A DNA stretch of 6,181 nt from an uncultured Treponema sp. (GCA_946403565.1 CAMJAJ010000090.1:1-6181); one strand, 5' to 3'. Positions 1 through 6,015 are shown, numbered from the stretch's first letter. The notes: a model not told the origin generated them from the sequence alone. Program-made: numbers and translations.

Positions 1-800
1 ACCTGGCCGCAGGCTTTGAGGACTACATCACCAAGCCGATCGACGCGGAGAAGCTGGAGGCCATGCTCCAGACATACATCCCGGCCAGGCTGCTGCTCCA
101 CGAGGGGGATGCGGGCTTTGTGGATGCCCCCGCCGAGGACGGAGGTGGACAGGAGGCGCAGGGAAGGGACCCGCTCGTGTACGAGCTGTTCGCCCTGGAC
201 AGCGCGGAGGCCCTGCGCAACTGCGGCGGGGCGGAAACCTTCCGGGAGGCGGTGAAGGCCTTCTGCTCGGCCATATCGGAGAATGCCCGCAAGATAGAGG
301 CGTTCGCCGCGGAAGGCAACTGGAACGACTACACGATCCTGGTCCACGCCCTCAAGAGCAGCGCGCGGCTCATCGGGGCCGGCGACCTGTCCGAGGCGGC
401 CAGGCAGCTTGAGGCGGCAGGAAACGCCGCCCGGGCCGGGGATGCCGGGGCAATGGAACGCATACGCAGTGACACGCCCGCCCTGCTTGCAAGCTACCGC
501 GTCTACGAGCCGCGGCTCCGCCCCCTCTGCGGGCAGGATGCGCCGCCCCCGTCGCAGGGAGGCCGGCAGGAGGAGCCGCAGGAGAAGAAGCCCGCGGTAG
601 ACGAGGGAATGCTCTTCGGCGCGCTCACCGCCCTGCGGCAGGCGCTCGAGGCGGACGACTTCTCCTATGCGGGGGAGATCCTTGCGGAGCTGGACGCCTA
701 CGACCTGCCGGCGGAATTCGTGCACACCTTCAGCGGGATACAAAAGTGCATGCAATCCGGCGACGGGGCGGCGGCCCTGGAGCTGCTGGGCGTCGGGTGA
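1..800 (+). CDS. Hybrid sensor histidine kinase, C-terminal part (receiver end + Hpt), 5' truncated
   Basis: The open frame enters from the left edge (first full codon at 3) and stops at TGA 798-800, so only about 265 C-terminal residues are visible. The first residues read AGFEDYITKPID followed by KLE..L..YIP. This is the end of a response-regulator receiver domain; its conserved Lys-Pro is at 33-38. After a short acidic/Gly linker comes an Hpt domain, roughly 170-480, with the motif HALKSSAR. The phospho-accepting His is codon 345-347. A Pro/Glu/Lys linker (about 535-600) leads to a final helical segment of about 65 residues, like the tails seen after Hpt in some gut-anaerobe hybrid kinases. 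By family knowledge, phosphate would pass from receiver Asp to Hpt His and then to a separate response regulator. The sensor, kinase core and receiver Asp lie outside the window. It ends 121 bases before a binding-protein gene, which suggests linked function. Confidence 0.88.
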   Translation, partial: LAAGFEDYITKPIDAEKLEAMLQTYIPARLLLHEGDAGFVDAPAEDGGGQEAQGRDPLVYELFALDSAEALRNCGGAETFREAVKAFCSAISENARKIEAFAAEGNWNDYTILVHALKSSARLIGAGDLSEAARQLEAAGNAARAGDAGAMERIRSDTPALLASYRVYEPRLRPLCGQDAPPPSQGGRQEEPQEKKPAVDEGMLFGALTALRQALEADDFSYAGEILAELDAYDLPAEFVHTFSGIQKCMQSGDGAAALELLGVG

Positions 801-845
801 GCCAGAGACGCGACGGGACCGCGTACAGGACCACGCCGGGAAGGT

Positions 846-904
846 TTTAGCCGGGAAGGGCTGGCCCTGAACGTATTAGAAGTGAAAGTATTAGCCCTGA
901 AGGG
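846..904 (+). repeat. Imperfect short direct repeats in leader of SBP1 gene
   Basis: The gap between the kinase stop and the SBP1 start contains repeated short words. GCCCTGAA occurs at 864-871 and 894-901, GTATTAG at 873-879 and 888-894, and the 15-mer at 846-860 matches the one at 890-904 at 12 of 15 positions. The copies lie 15, 30 and 44 bases apart. They could be regulator half-sites or traces of slippage. I see no strong hairpin with a T-run between 801 and 921, so read-through from the kinase gene is plausible. The Shine-Dalgarno AGGAG of the next gene is at 911-915. Confidence 0.4.
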
Positions 905-921
905 ACTATAAGGAGAGACCT

Positions 922-2205
922 ATGAAAAAAAGCCTTTCATCCGTATGTGCGCTGCTTGCACTCTGCGCGGTCCTGCCGCTCGGCGGCTGCAAAAAGAAGG
1001 AGGCCGCGGCCGCAAAAAACGCGTTCGTTCCCCGCTATGAAAAGAACACGGCCGGTAAGGTCTACGTTGCGGGCCACTACAAGAACTTCGAGGCTCTGGA
1101 AGCGGAGTTCGACCGCTTCCAGGAGTACTATCCCGAGGTGGAGCTCCGTTTTGAATACCTTGACAAGTACAACCGCACCATCCTGTCCGCCCTGAAGGGG
1201 GACAACCCGCCGGACATCTACTTCACCTTCAGCTGGATGCTGGACAAGGACGAGTACCGCCCCCTCTTCGCCGCGGCGGAGAACCTTGCTGCTCCGGAAC
1301 TGGGCATCCGCCTTGACTGCATCCAGAACGGCACCATCGTTCAAAGCAAGGAGAGCGGCCGGGTGCTGATGCTTCCTATCATATCAAACTCCTTCGGCAT
1401 GCTCGTGAACGAAAAGATCTTTAAGGAGGAAGGGCTTGCCGTTCCCCGGACCTATGAGGAGCTCAAGGACTGCGTCCGCACGTTCAAGGAGCGGGGCTGT
1501 GCCTCCCCGGTCATCGGCGACGTCACCGGCGAACTGGGCATGTTTGTCAGTCTTTCCATCCCCTATTTTTGCTCGACCGTGAAGGACAACCCGGCAGCGA
1601 TCAAGACGCTCAACGAGCTGGGCCCCGGCGCGGGTGAATACGCGAAGGAGGTGCTTGCCTTTGCCGAGGAGTTCGCAAAGCTGGGGGCGGTTGACCTGGA
1701 AGCCTGCAAGGACCTCAAGGACATCAACGGCCTGGTCTTCCGCTTCTTTGAAGGTGACATCCCCATGGTTTTCTGCAACGCAGACACGATCTCCAGTACC
1801 AAGAAACGGGAGCGCATCTCGGAACCCTTCATGAACGCCCCCTTTGACTACAATGCCTATCCCATACCGACTGACCGGGGGACCCTCTTCTACAAGAGCG
1901 TGTCCATCGAGCTTTCCGTTTACAAGGAGAGCCGGAACCTCGAGATGGCGAACGAGTTCATGCGCTTCCTCATTTCCACGGAGGAACTGAACAACCTGGC
2001 GGCGCAGAAGCGGCTCCTCACCGTCACCGGTGATTACCGTGCTGACAAGATCTACACAGCCTTTGCGGAGGCGGACGAGACGATCAACTTTGACATCCTC
2101 GGCCTGATGGACGCCCCTATGATCCAGATGCGGCGCGCCTTCAACGCGGTTTCCCGGGGCGAGATGAGCAAGGAGGAGGCGCTCGAGCGCTTCGGCACCT
2201 TCTAG
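922..2205 (+). CDS. ABC transporter solute-binding lipoprotein, family 1 (UgpB/MalE type), SBP1
   Basis: A 427-residue exported receptor that would capture a solute, most likely a carbohydrate, outside the inner membrane. The start at 922 has AGGAG at 911-915, six bases upstream. The N-terminus is a lipoprotein signal peptide: MKK, a hydrophobic core over residues 5-20, and lipobox LGGC with the lipidated Cys at 23, then a Lys/Ala-rich tether. The mature part shows family 1 features: an early strand KVYVAGHY, helix FEALEAEFDRFQEYYPEVELRF, the segment LKGDNPPDIYF (about 90-100) and MLPIISNSFGMLVNEKIFKEEGLAVPRTYEEL (about 150-182, shown here as separate motifs). The length is normal for the family. 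It follows the kinase gene and precedes the permeases, but its promoter-bearing 245-base spacing to them suggests separate control. Six further cysteines lie in the mature part. The ligand is not predictable; a sensory accessory role is an alternative. Confidence 0.9.
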   Translation: MKKSLSSVCALLALCAVLPLGGCKKKEAAAAKNAFVPRYEKNTAGKVYVAGHYKNFEALEAEFDRFQEYYPEVELRFEYLDKYNRTILSALKGDNPPDIYFTFSWMLDKDEYRPLFAAAENLAAPELGIRLDCIQNGTIVQSKESGRVLMLPIISNSFGMLVNEKIFKEEGLAVPRTYEELKDCVRTFKERGCASPVIGDVTGELGMFVSLSIPYFCSTVKDNPAAIKTLNELGPGAGEYAKEVLAFAEEFAKLGAVDLEACKDLKDINGLVFRFFEGDIPMVFCNADTISSTKKRERISEPFMNAPFDYNAYPIPTDRGTLFYKSVSIELSVYKESRNLEMANEFMRFLISTEELNNLAAQKRLLTVTGDYRADKIYTAFAEADETINFDILGLMDAPMIQMRRAFNAVSRGEMSKEEALERFGTF

Positions 2206-2282
2206 GGCGGGGCCACGGCTGCGTCTGGTGACACTGGCCCTGTCTGTCCGTTTCGCCTCTTTCCGTCCCCGCGTTCCCCCTC
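2206..2282 (+). terminator. Post-stop hairpin followed by C-rich, A-free tract; possible Rho-dependent terminator
   Basis: Directly after the SBP1 stop, 2206-2215 can pair with 2235-2244 (ten pairs, two of them G-U) around a 19-base loop. The next 45 bases, 2238-2282, contain no A and by hand count have 23 C, 15 T and 7 G. Such C-over-G, unstructured tracts are typical of Rho-utilisation sites. There is no proper T-run, so a standard intrinsic terminator is unlikely. Inference: transcription of the kinase-SBP1 unit ends here, before the promoter near 2308. Confidence 0.35.
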
Positions 2283-2297
2283 ATGGCCTCCTGGCCG

Positions 2298-2336
2298 AAA
2301 ATTTTACTTTACAAATCCCCGAACTGGTGTTACCAT
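2298..2336 (+). promoter_or_regulatory. Sigma70-type extended -10 promoter for the permease-SBP2 operon
   Basis: The -35 TTTACA (2308-2313, 5 of 6 to consensus) is followed, after exactly 17 bases, by TACCAT (2331-2336, 4 of 6). It is preceded by TGT at 2328-2330, the extended -10 TGN element. AAAATTTT at 2298-2305 lies just upstream of the -35 and resembles an UP element. This is an AT-rich island within GC-rich surroundings. Transcription would start near 2343, giving a leader of about 108 bases before the permease gene. Confidence 0.55.
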
Positions 2337-2366
2337 AAAAATGAAAAGGTTTTCAGAACTGTGCGG

Positions 2367-2397
2367 ACGCTCTTTCCGTTCGACGGAAGCGCGTTTT
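2367..2397 (+). promoter_or_regulatory. Leader hairpin followed by TTTT, attenuator-like
   Basis: ACGC (2367-2370) pairs with GCGT (2391-2394) and TTTCCG (2373-2378) pairs with CGGAAG (2384-2389, one G-U pair). A small internal loop separates the two stems, and a short TTCGA loop closes the hairpin. TTTT follows at 2394-2397. It sits between the predicted promoter and the permease start. The T-run is short, so it may be a weak attenuator or simply a 5'-stabilising hairpin. Confidence 0.4.
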
Positions 2398-2450
2398 ACT
2401 CAAGCGGGGCGGCCTGCACCGGCAGCCGTCCTTAGTTCCAGGGAGTTTCG

Positions 2451-3395
2451 ATGGAAATGTTGCAGCCCGGCGTGCGTAAGCCGCTTACTTTCTCGCAGAA
2501 GGTGAAGAGGAGCAGGACCCTCATCTTCATGTGCGTTCCCGCGATACTGTTCTTCATCGCGTTCCACTACCTGCCGCTGCCCGGTCTCTACGTCGCGTTC
2601 GTCAAGTACAACTACGCTAAGGGCATCTTCGGCAGCAAGTTCGTGGGCCTGGACAACTTCAAGTTCCTGTTCACGTCGGGCCGCCTCTGGGCGCTGACCC
2701 GGAACACCGTGGCCTACAACTTCGCCTTCCTCATGCTGGACAACATCGTCGCCGTCTTCATGGCCATCCTCATAAACGAGATACGCAGGCATTGGTTCAA
2801 GAAGATCACGCAGACCATCATGCTGCTTCCCTATTTCATCTCCGCCGTCCTCGTCGGCCTCCTCGTCTACAACATCTTCAACTACGAGTACGGCTTCCTG
2901 AACGCCCTGCTCAAGGCGATGGACCTGGAGCCCTGGGCACCCTACCAGGAGCCAAAGGCCTGGCCCTTCCTGATCGTGCTCATCCAGCTCTGGCAGGTCA
3001 CCGGCTACAACACGATCATCTACTTCGCCACGATAATGGGCATAGACAGCGAGACCATAGAGGCCGCCCAGATCGACGGCGTGAACGCCTTCCAGAGGAT
3101 CCGCTACATAGAGCTGCCCAGCCTGAAGCCCACCTTCGTCATCCTGATCCTCTTCGCACTCGGAGGAATCGTCAAGGGCAACTTCGGCCTTTTCTACAAT
3201 ATAATAGGAAGGAACTCCCTGCTCTACCAGACCACGGACATCATCGAGACCTACGTCTACCGTGCGACGATGACGGACTTCAACTTCTCCACCGCGTCCG
3301 CCGTCGGCTTCTACCAGTCGGTCATCGGGTTCGCCATCGTCATGATCGTGAACAAGATAATCAAGTCCATCGAGCCGGACTACTCGCTTTTCTAG
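2451..3395 (+). CDS. lplB: ABC transporter permease, LplB-type (carbohydrate uptake)
   Basis: A 314-residue inner-membrane protein that would form one half of the import channel. Hydrophobic segments at about 24-50, 88-110, 121-141, 171-192, 227-247 and 283-303 give the usual six spans. The cytoplasmic EAA loop, which docks the ATPase, reads EAAQIDGVNAFQRIRYIELP at residues 204-223, with the canonical E-A-A, D-G and L-P positions. The N-terminal LPLPGLYVAF and central LPYFISAVLVGLLVYNIF are typical of the LplB (COG4209) group. The start at 2451 has GGGAG at 2441-2445, five bases upstream; an in-frame ATG at 2457 is a less well-spaced alternative. It is the first gene of the predicted promoter's transcript and is followed 13 bases later by the partner permease. 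The gene symbol is at family level only; the substrate is unknown. Confidence 0.92.
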   Translation: MEMLQPGVRKPLTFSQKVKRSRTLIFMCVPAILFFIAFHYLPLPGLYVAFVKYNYAKGIFGSKFVGLDNFKFLFTSGRLWALTRNTVAYNFAFLMLDNIVAVFMAILINEIRRHWFKKITQTIMLLPYFISAVLVGLLVYNIFNYEYGFLNALLKAMDLEPWAPYQEPKAWPFLIVLIQLWQVTGYNTIIYFATIMGIDSETIEAAQIDGVNAFQRIRYIELPSLKPTFVILILFALGGIVKGNFGLFYNIIGRNSLLYQTTDIIETYVYRATMTDFNFSTASAVGFYQSVIGFAIVMIVNKIIKSIEPDYSLF

Positions 3396-3400
3396 GAGGA
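3394..3400 (+). promoter_or_regulatory. Shine-Dalgarno overlapping the lplB stop codon
   Basis: AGGAGGA begins inside the TAG stop codon of the upstream permease (3393-3395) and lies eight bases before the ATG at 3409. This arrangement favours translational coupling, which would keep the two permease subunits in balance. It also fixes the start of the second permease. Confidence 0.85.
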
Positions 3401-3408
3401 CAGAAGCA

Positions 3409-4296
3409 ATGGTAAGAAGAACCACATCCGACCGCTTCGTGGAGCTGCTCGCAATCCTCATCGTGCTGGCCTACACCATACTGTGCGTCGTGCCCTTCCT
3501 GCTGATCATCGCGACTTCGTTCAGCTCGGAGGAGGTCGTCCGCATCAAGGGCTTCTCCATCGTGCCGCAGTCGCCCTCGCTCGAAGCCTACGGGATGATA
3601 TTCCAGAACGGCAAGGTCATCCTCGGCTCCTACATCGTCACGATCCTCATCACGGGCTTCGGCACCCTGATCGGCCTGGGCATCATCGCGATGACCGGCT
3701 ACGCGCTCAACCGGCAGGACTTCCCCTTCCGGAACGGAATCTCCTTCTTCATCTACTTTGCCTCGCTCTTCTCGGCGGGACTCGCGCCCTACTACCTGCT
3801 CATGGTGCGCACCTACCACCTGAAGGACAACTACCTGGCGGTCCTCCTGCCCCTGCTCATGTCGCCCTGGCTCATCATCCTGATGAAGAACTACGTCAAG
3901 TCCGTCCCCTACGAGCTGACCGAGGCGGGCAAGATAGACGGCGCGGGCGACTTTGCCATCTTCGTCCGCCTCATCCTGCCCATGCTCAAGCCCGCGCTGG
4001 CGACGATCGGCCTCTTCCTGGCCCTGGGCTATTGGAACGAATGGTACCAGTCCTCGCTCTTCCTGAGCGCACGCGTCACCTACAAGCCGCTCCAGTACAT
4101 GCTCTACCAGATCGTCAACCAGGCCCAGTACCTGAAGAATTCAATCGCGGGAGCCTACGTGGACTTCTCGGACTTCCCGCAGGAGACGCTCAAGATGGCC
4201 ACGGCGGTCGTCGCGACCGGCCCCATAGTAATGGTATACCCCTTCGTCCAGAAATACTTCATTTCGGGAATCACGGTGGGAGCCGTGAAGGGTTGA
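3409..4296 (+). CDS. ytcP: ABC transporter permease, YtcP/LplC-type (carbohydrate uptake)
   Basis: A 295-residue inner-membrane protein, the second half of the import channel. Six hydrophobic spans are visible at about 11-36, 73-98, 110-132, 142-159, 194-216 and 262-284. The EAA loop is EAGKIDGAGDFAIFVRLILP (residues 172-191), close to the canonical form, with Gly in the third EAA position as is common in MalG-like subunits. The segment LGYWNEWYQSSLFL and the C-terminal YPFVQKYFISGITVGAVKG are hallmarks of the YtcP/LplC (COG0395) group. The full family length is present. It follows lplB with a stop-overlapping Shine-Dalgarno and precedes a structured 138-base spacer, then the binding protein. 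Like lplB it needs an ATPase that is not encoded here. The gene symbol is at family level only. Confidence 0.92.
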   Translation: MVRRTTSDRFVELLAILIVLAYTILCVVPFLLIIATSFSSEEVVRIKGFSIVPQSPSLEAYGMIFQNGKVILGSYIVTILITGFGTLIGLGIIAMTGYALNRQDFPFRNGISFFIYFASLFSAGLAPYYLLMVRTYHLKDNYLAVLLPLLMSPWLIILMKNYVKSVPYELTEAGKIDGAGDFAIFVRLILPMLKPALATIGLFLALGYWNEWYQSSLFLSARVTYKPLQYMLYQIVNQAQYLKNSIAGAYVDFSDFPQETLKMATAVVATGPIVMVYPFVQKYFISGITVGAVKG

Positions 4297-4309
4297 GATA
4301 GATTGTAGG

Positions 4310-4343
4310 CAGTTCCAGGAGTCCGGACGGACTTGGGGAACTG
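4310..4343 (+). other. Strong two-part intergenic hairpin between permease and SBP2
   Basis: CAGTTCC (4310-4316) pairs perfectly with GGAACTG (4337-4343). Inside, AGTCC (4320-4324) pairs with GGACT (4329-4333) around the tetraloop GGAC, with a small internal loop between the two stems. No T-run follows, so it is not a standard terminator. It begins 13 bases after the permease stop. Known hairpins at permease/binding-protein junctions protect or separate mRNA segments so that the binding protein can be made in excess; that role is inferred here. Confidence 0.55.
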
Positions 4344-4389
4344 GTCAAATTGTATCTGCGGGGGCCGCGCTAGGACGGGCTCCCGTTCG

Positions 4390-4430
4390 CCTGGACAGGA
4401 GGGAGCGACCCTCCGCCCGGGCCAGGAGGA
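4390..4430 (+). promoter_or_regulatory. SBP2 leader: Shine-Dalgarno with alternative pairing partners
   Basis: The Shine-Dalgarno AGGAGGA (4424-4430) lies four bases before the ATG at 4435 and decides that start. Just upstream, CCCTCC (4409-4414) can pair in two ways. It can pair with GGAGGG (4398-4403, six pairs, five-base loop), or through CCTCC (4410-4414) with GGAGG of the Shine-Dalgarno itself (4425-4429, ten-base loop). A further stem, CCTGG (4390-4394) with CCAGG (4422-4426), would also cover part of the Shine-Dalgarno. The arrangement resembles a translational switch. No known riboswitch class is recognised. Confidence 0.45.
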
Positions 4431-4434
4431 ATGT

Positions 4435-6015
4435 ATGAAAAAGCTGAATCGTGTGTTGACCGCGGCCCTCTGCATGGGCCTTGCCGCGTCATTCATTTCC
4501 TGCGGCGGAAAGAAGGCTCCTGCCGCGTCCGGATCCGCAGGAGGGGACGGTGCTTCCAGCTCCGTGCCGTCCAAGCATGTCGTCATCCAGTACATGACGA
4601 CGGGAAACAAGCCCACCAACGGCGCGACCGAGAAGATGCTCGAGAAGCTCAACGCGATTCTCAACGAGAAGTGCAACGCCGAGCTGCAGATCTACTATAT
4701 CCCGTGGACTGACTACCTGACCAACTACAACCTGACGCTCGCCCAGATGGACGGCACGGTCGACCTGGTCGGAACCGCGACGGACTGGCTGGACGCCTGG
4801 AAGAACTCCAAGAACGGCGCCTTCCTTGCCCTTTCCGAGGACATGCTCAGGACCTACTGCCCCAAGACCTATGCGTCCGTTTCCAAGGAGCACTGGGACA
4901 TGTGCAAGTACAACGGCGACATCTACCTGATTCCTGAGGACAACTATGCCCAGTGGATCAACCACGGCTTCATGTACCGCGGCGACTGGGCGGCGGAGGC
5001 CGGGCTTGCGGACGGCGTGCACTCATGGGAGGACCTGACCACCTTCTTCCGCTCCGTCAAGAAGAACCACCCCGACATCATCCCGTGGGACAGCGACGGA
5101 AGCCAGGCTGCCCAGCTTTCCAGCGGCTACCTCGCCTCCAAGGGCGGCTTCATCCCCTTCGACGGAATCAACGTGTACGGCATGTTCGGCGTGAACAAGG
5201 GCAACATGAAGAAGGTCTATTCTCCCTTCCTTGAGGGCGACGAGCTGGTCAATTTCGCCAAGACGATGAAGGAATGGGACACGATGGGCGTGTGGAAGAA
5301 GGACGTCCTGAACAACACCTCGAGCGACAACCGCTCCGAGATGAAGCTGGGCCAGGTCGCTGCCGAGCAGCACCACACCCAGACCTGGTACACGGACGTC
5401 TGCCCCAGGCTTGGCGAGAACGTGCCCGGCTCTGACTGCAAGTTCTTCTGGTTCGGCGAGGAGAGCAAGACGCTCACCCGCATGCTGATCACCCACGGAG
5501 CGATGGCCGTTTCCGCAGGTTCCAAGAACCCCGAGCGCGCGCTGATGGTCTACGACCTCATCCGCAACGACAAGGAGTGCTACGAGCTGTTCAACTACGG
5601 AATCCTCGGCGAGCAGTACGTGCTGACCAGCGACGGCTACCGCGACAGGCCCGCCGGCTACACCGACGATGCGAACGGAATCACGACCAACTACTGGTGG
5701 GGCCGCAACGACGACCTGGAGATCCGCGACGCGAAGAGCGCGTGGAAGCAGTATGACGAGATCAACAAGGTGTACAACAGCGTCGCCATCGACTATCCCT
5801 ACGGACAGATCGTCTGGGACGTTGACGGAATCAACACCCAGCTGGAGAACATCTCCGACGTGCAGGCCAACTACATGAACCGCATCGCGTTCGGTAAGTT
5901 CGACAACGCGGAGAAGTTCGTCGCCGAGTACCGCGCCGCGCTCAAGAAGGCCGGAATCGAAAGCGTCATCGCCGAAGTCCAGAAGCAGGTCGATGACTTC
6001 CTGGCGAAGAACTAA
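4435..6015 (+). CDS. ABC transporter solute-binding lipoprotein, LplA-type, SBP2
   Basis: A 526-residue exported receptor, probably the dedicated binding protein of the two upstream permeases, with which LplA-type receptors are usually encoded. The start at 4435 is preferred over the in-frame codon at 4333 because it has AGGAGGA at 4424-4430 and begins a proper signal peptide: MKK, hydrophobic residues 7-21, and lipobox FISC with Cys 23. A Gly/Ala/Ser tether (24-45) follows. The mature protein starts with strand HVVIQYMTTG and has the helix KMLEKLNAILNEKCNAELQIYYIPW. It contains LYPE-like YLIPEDNYAQW (about 164-174), an aromatic NYWWGRND segment (about 420-427) and a C-terminal region resembling that of gut-bacterial LplA-type receptors. 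The length matches LplA proteins, which are longer than family 1 receptors such as SBP1. Phe at -3 of the lipobox is unusual outside spirochaetes. The substrate is probably an oligosaccharide but is not determinable. Confidence 0.9.
   Translation: MKKLNRVLTAALCMGLAASFISCGGKKAPAASGSAGGDGASSSVPSKHVVIQYMTTGNKPTNGATEKMLEKLNAILNEKCNAELQIYYIPWTDYLTNYNLTLAQMDGTVDLVGTATDWLDAWKNSKNGAFLALSEDMLRTYCPKTYASVSKEHWDMCKYNGDIYLIPEDNYAQWINHGFMYRGDWAAEAGLADGVHSWEDLTTFFRSVKKNHPDIIPWDSDGSQAAQLSSGYLASKGGFIPFDGINVYGMFGVNKGNMKKVYSPFLEGDELVNFAKTMKEWDTMGVWKKDVLNNTSSDNRSEMKLGQVAAEQHHTQTWYTDVCPRLGENVPGSDCKFFWFGEESKTLTRMLITHGAMAVSAGSKNPERALMVYDLIRNDKECYELFNYGILGEQYVLTSDGYRDRPAGYTDDANGITTNYWWGRNDDLEIRDAKSAWKQYDEINKVYNSVAIDYPYGQIVWDVDGINTQLENISDVQANYMNRIAFGKFDNAEKFVAEYRAALKKAGIESVIAEVQKQVDDFLAKN

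Noticed and set aside
867..912. Possible promoter for SBP1 (TATTAG 889-894, TATAAG 907-912)
   Set aside because: The -35 candidate CTGAAC matches poorly, and TATAAG overlaps the Shine-Dalgarno, which would leave no leader for ribosome binding.
2285..2305. GGCC-TCCT-GGCC hairpin followed by AAAATTTT as an intrinsic terminator
   Set aside because: The stem has only four pairs and the T-run is preceded by As. It fits better as an A/T tract upstream of the -35 element.
2400..3461. Long 353-codon open frame on the - strand opposite lplB
   Set aside because: It lies antisense to a clear permease with EAA loop and membrane spans. The translation is rich in Asp/Glu/Val/Arg as expected for a shadow of a GC-rich hydrophobic gene, and no family is recognisable.
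4333..4434. Upstream in-frame start of SBP2 at 4333
   Set aside because: It would place 34 charged residues before a perfect lipoprotein signal peptide, it lies inside a strong hairpin, and it has no Shine-Dalgarno. The start at 4435 does.
4431..4712. ATG at 4431 opening a 93-codon frame overlapping SBP2
   Set aside because: It directly abuts the Shine-Dalgarno, so the spacing is too short, and it encodes an Arg-rich shadow of SBP2.
4489..5496. Antisense open frames opposite SBP2 (4489-5022 and 5023-5496)
   Set aside because: They are shadow frames in GC-rich coding sequence, with low-complexity Val/Leu/Gly/Asp composition and no convincing ribosome site.
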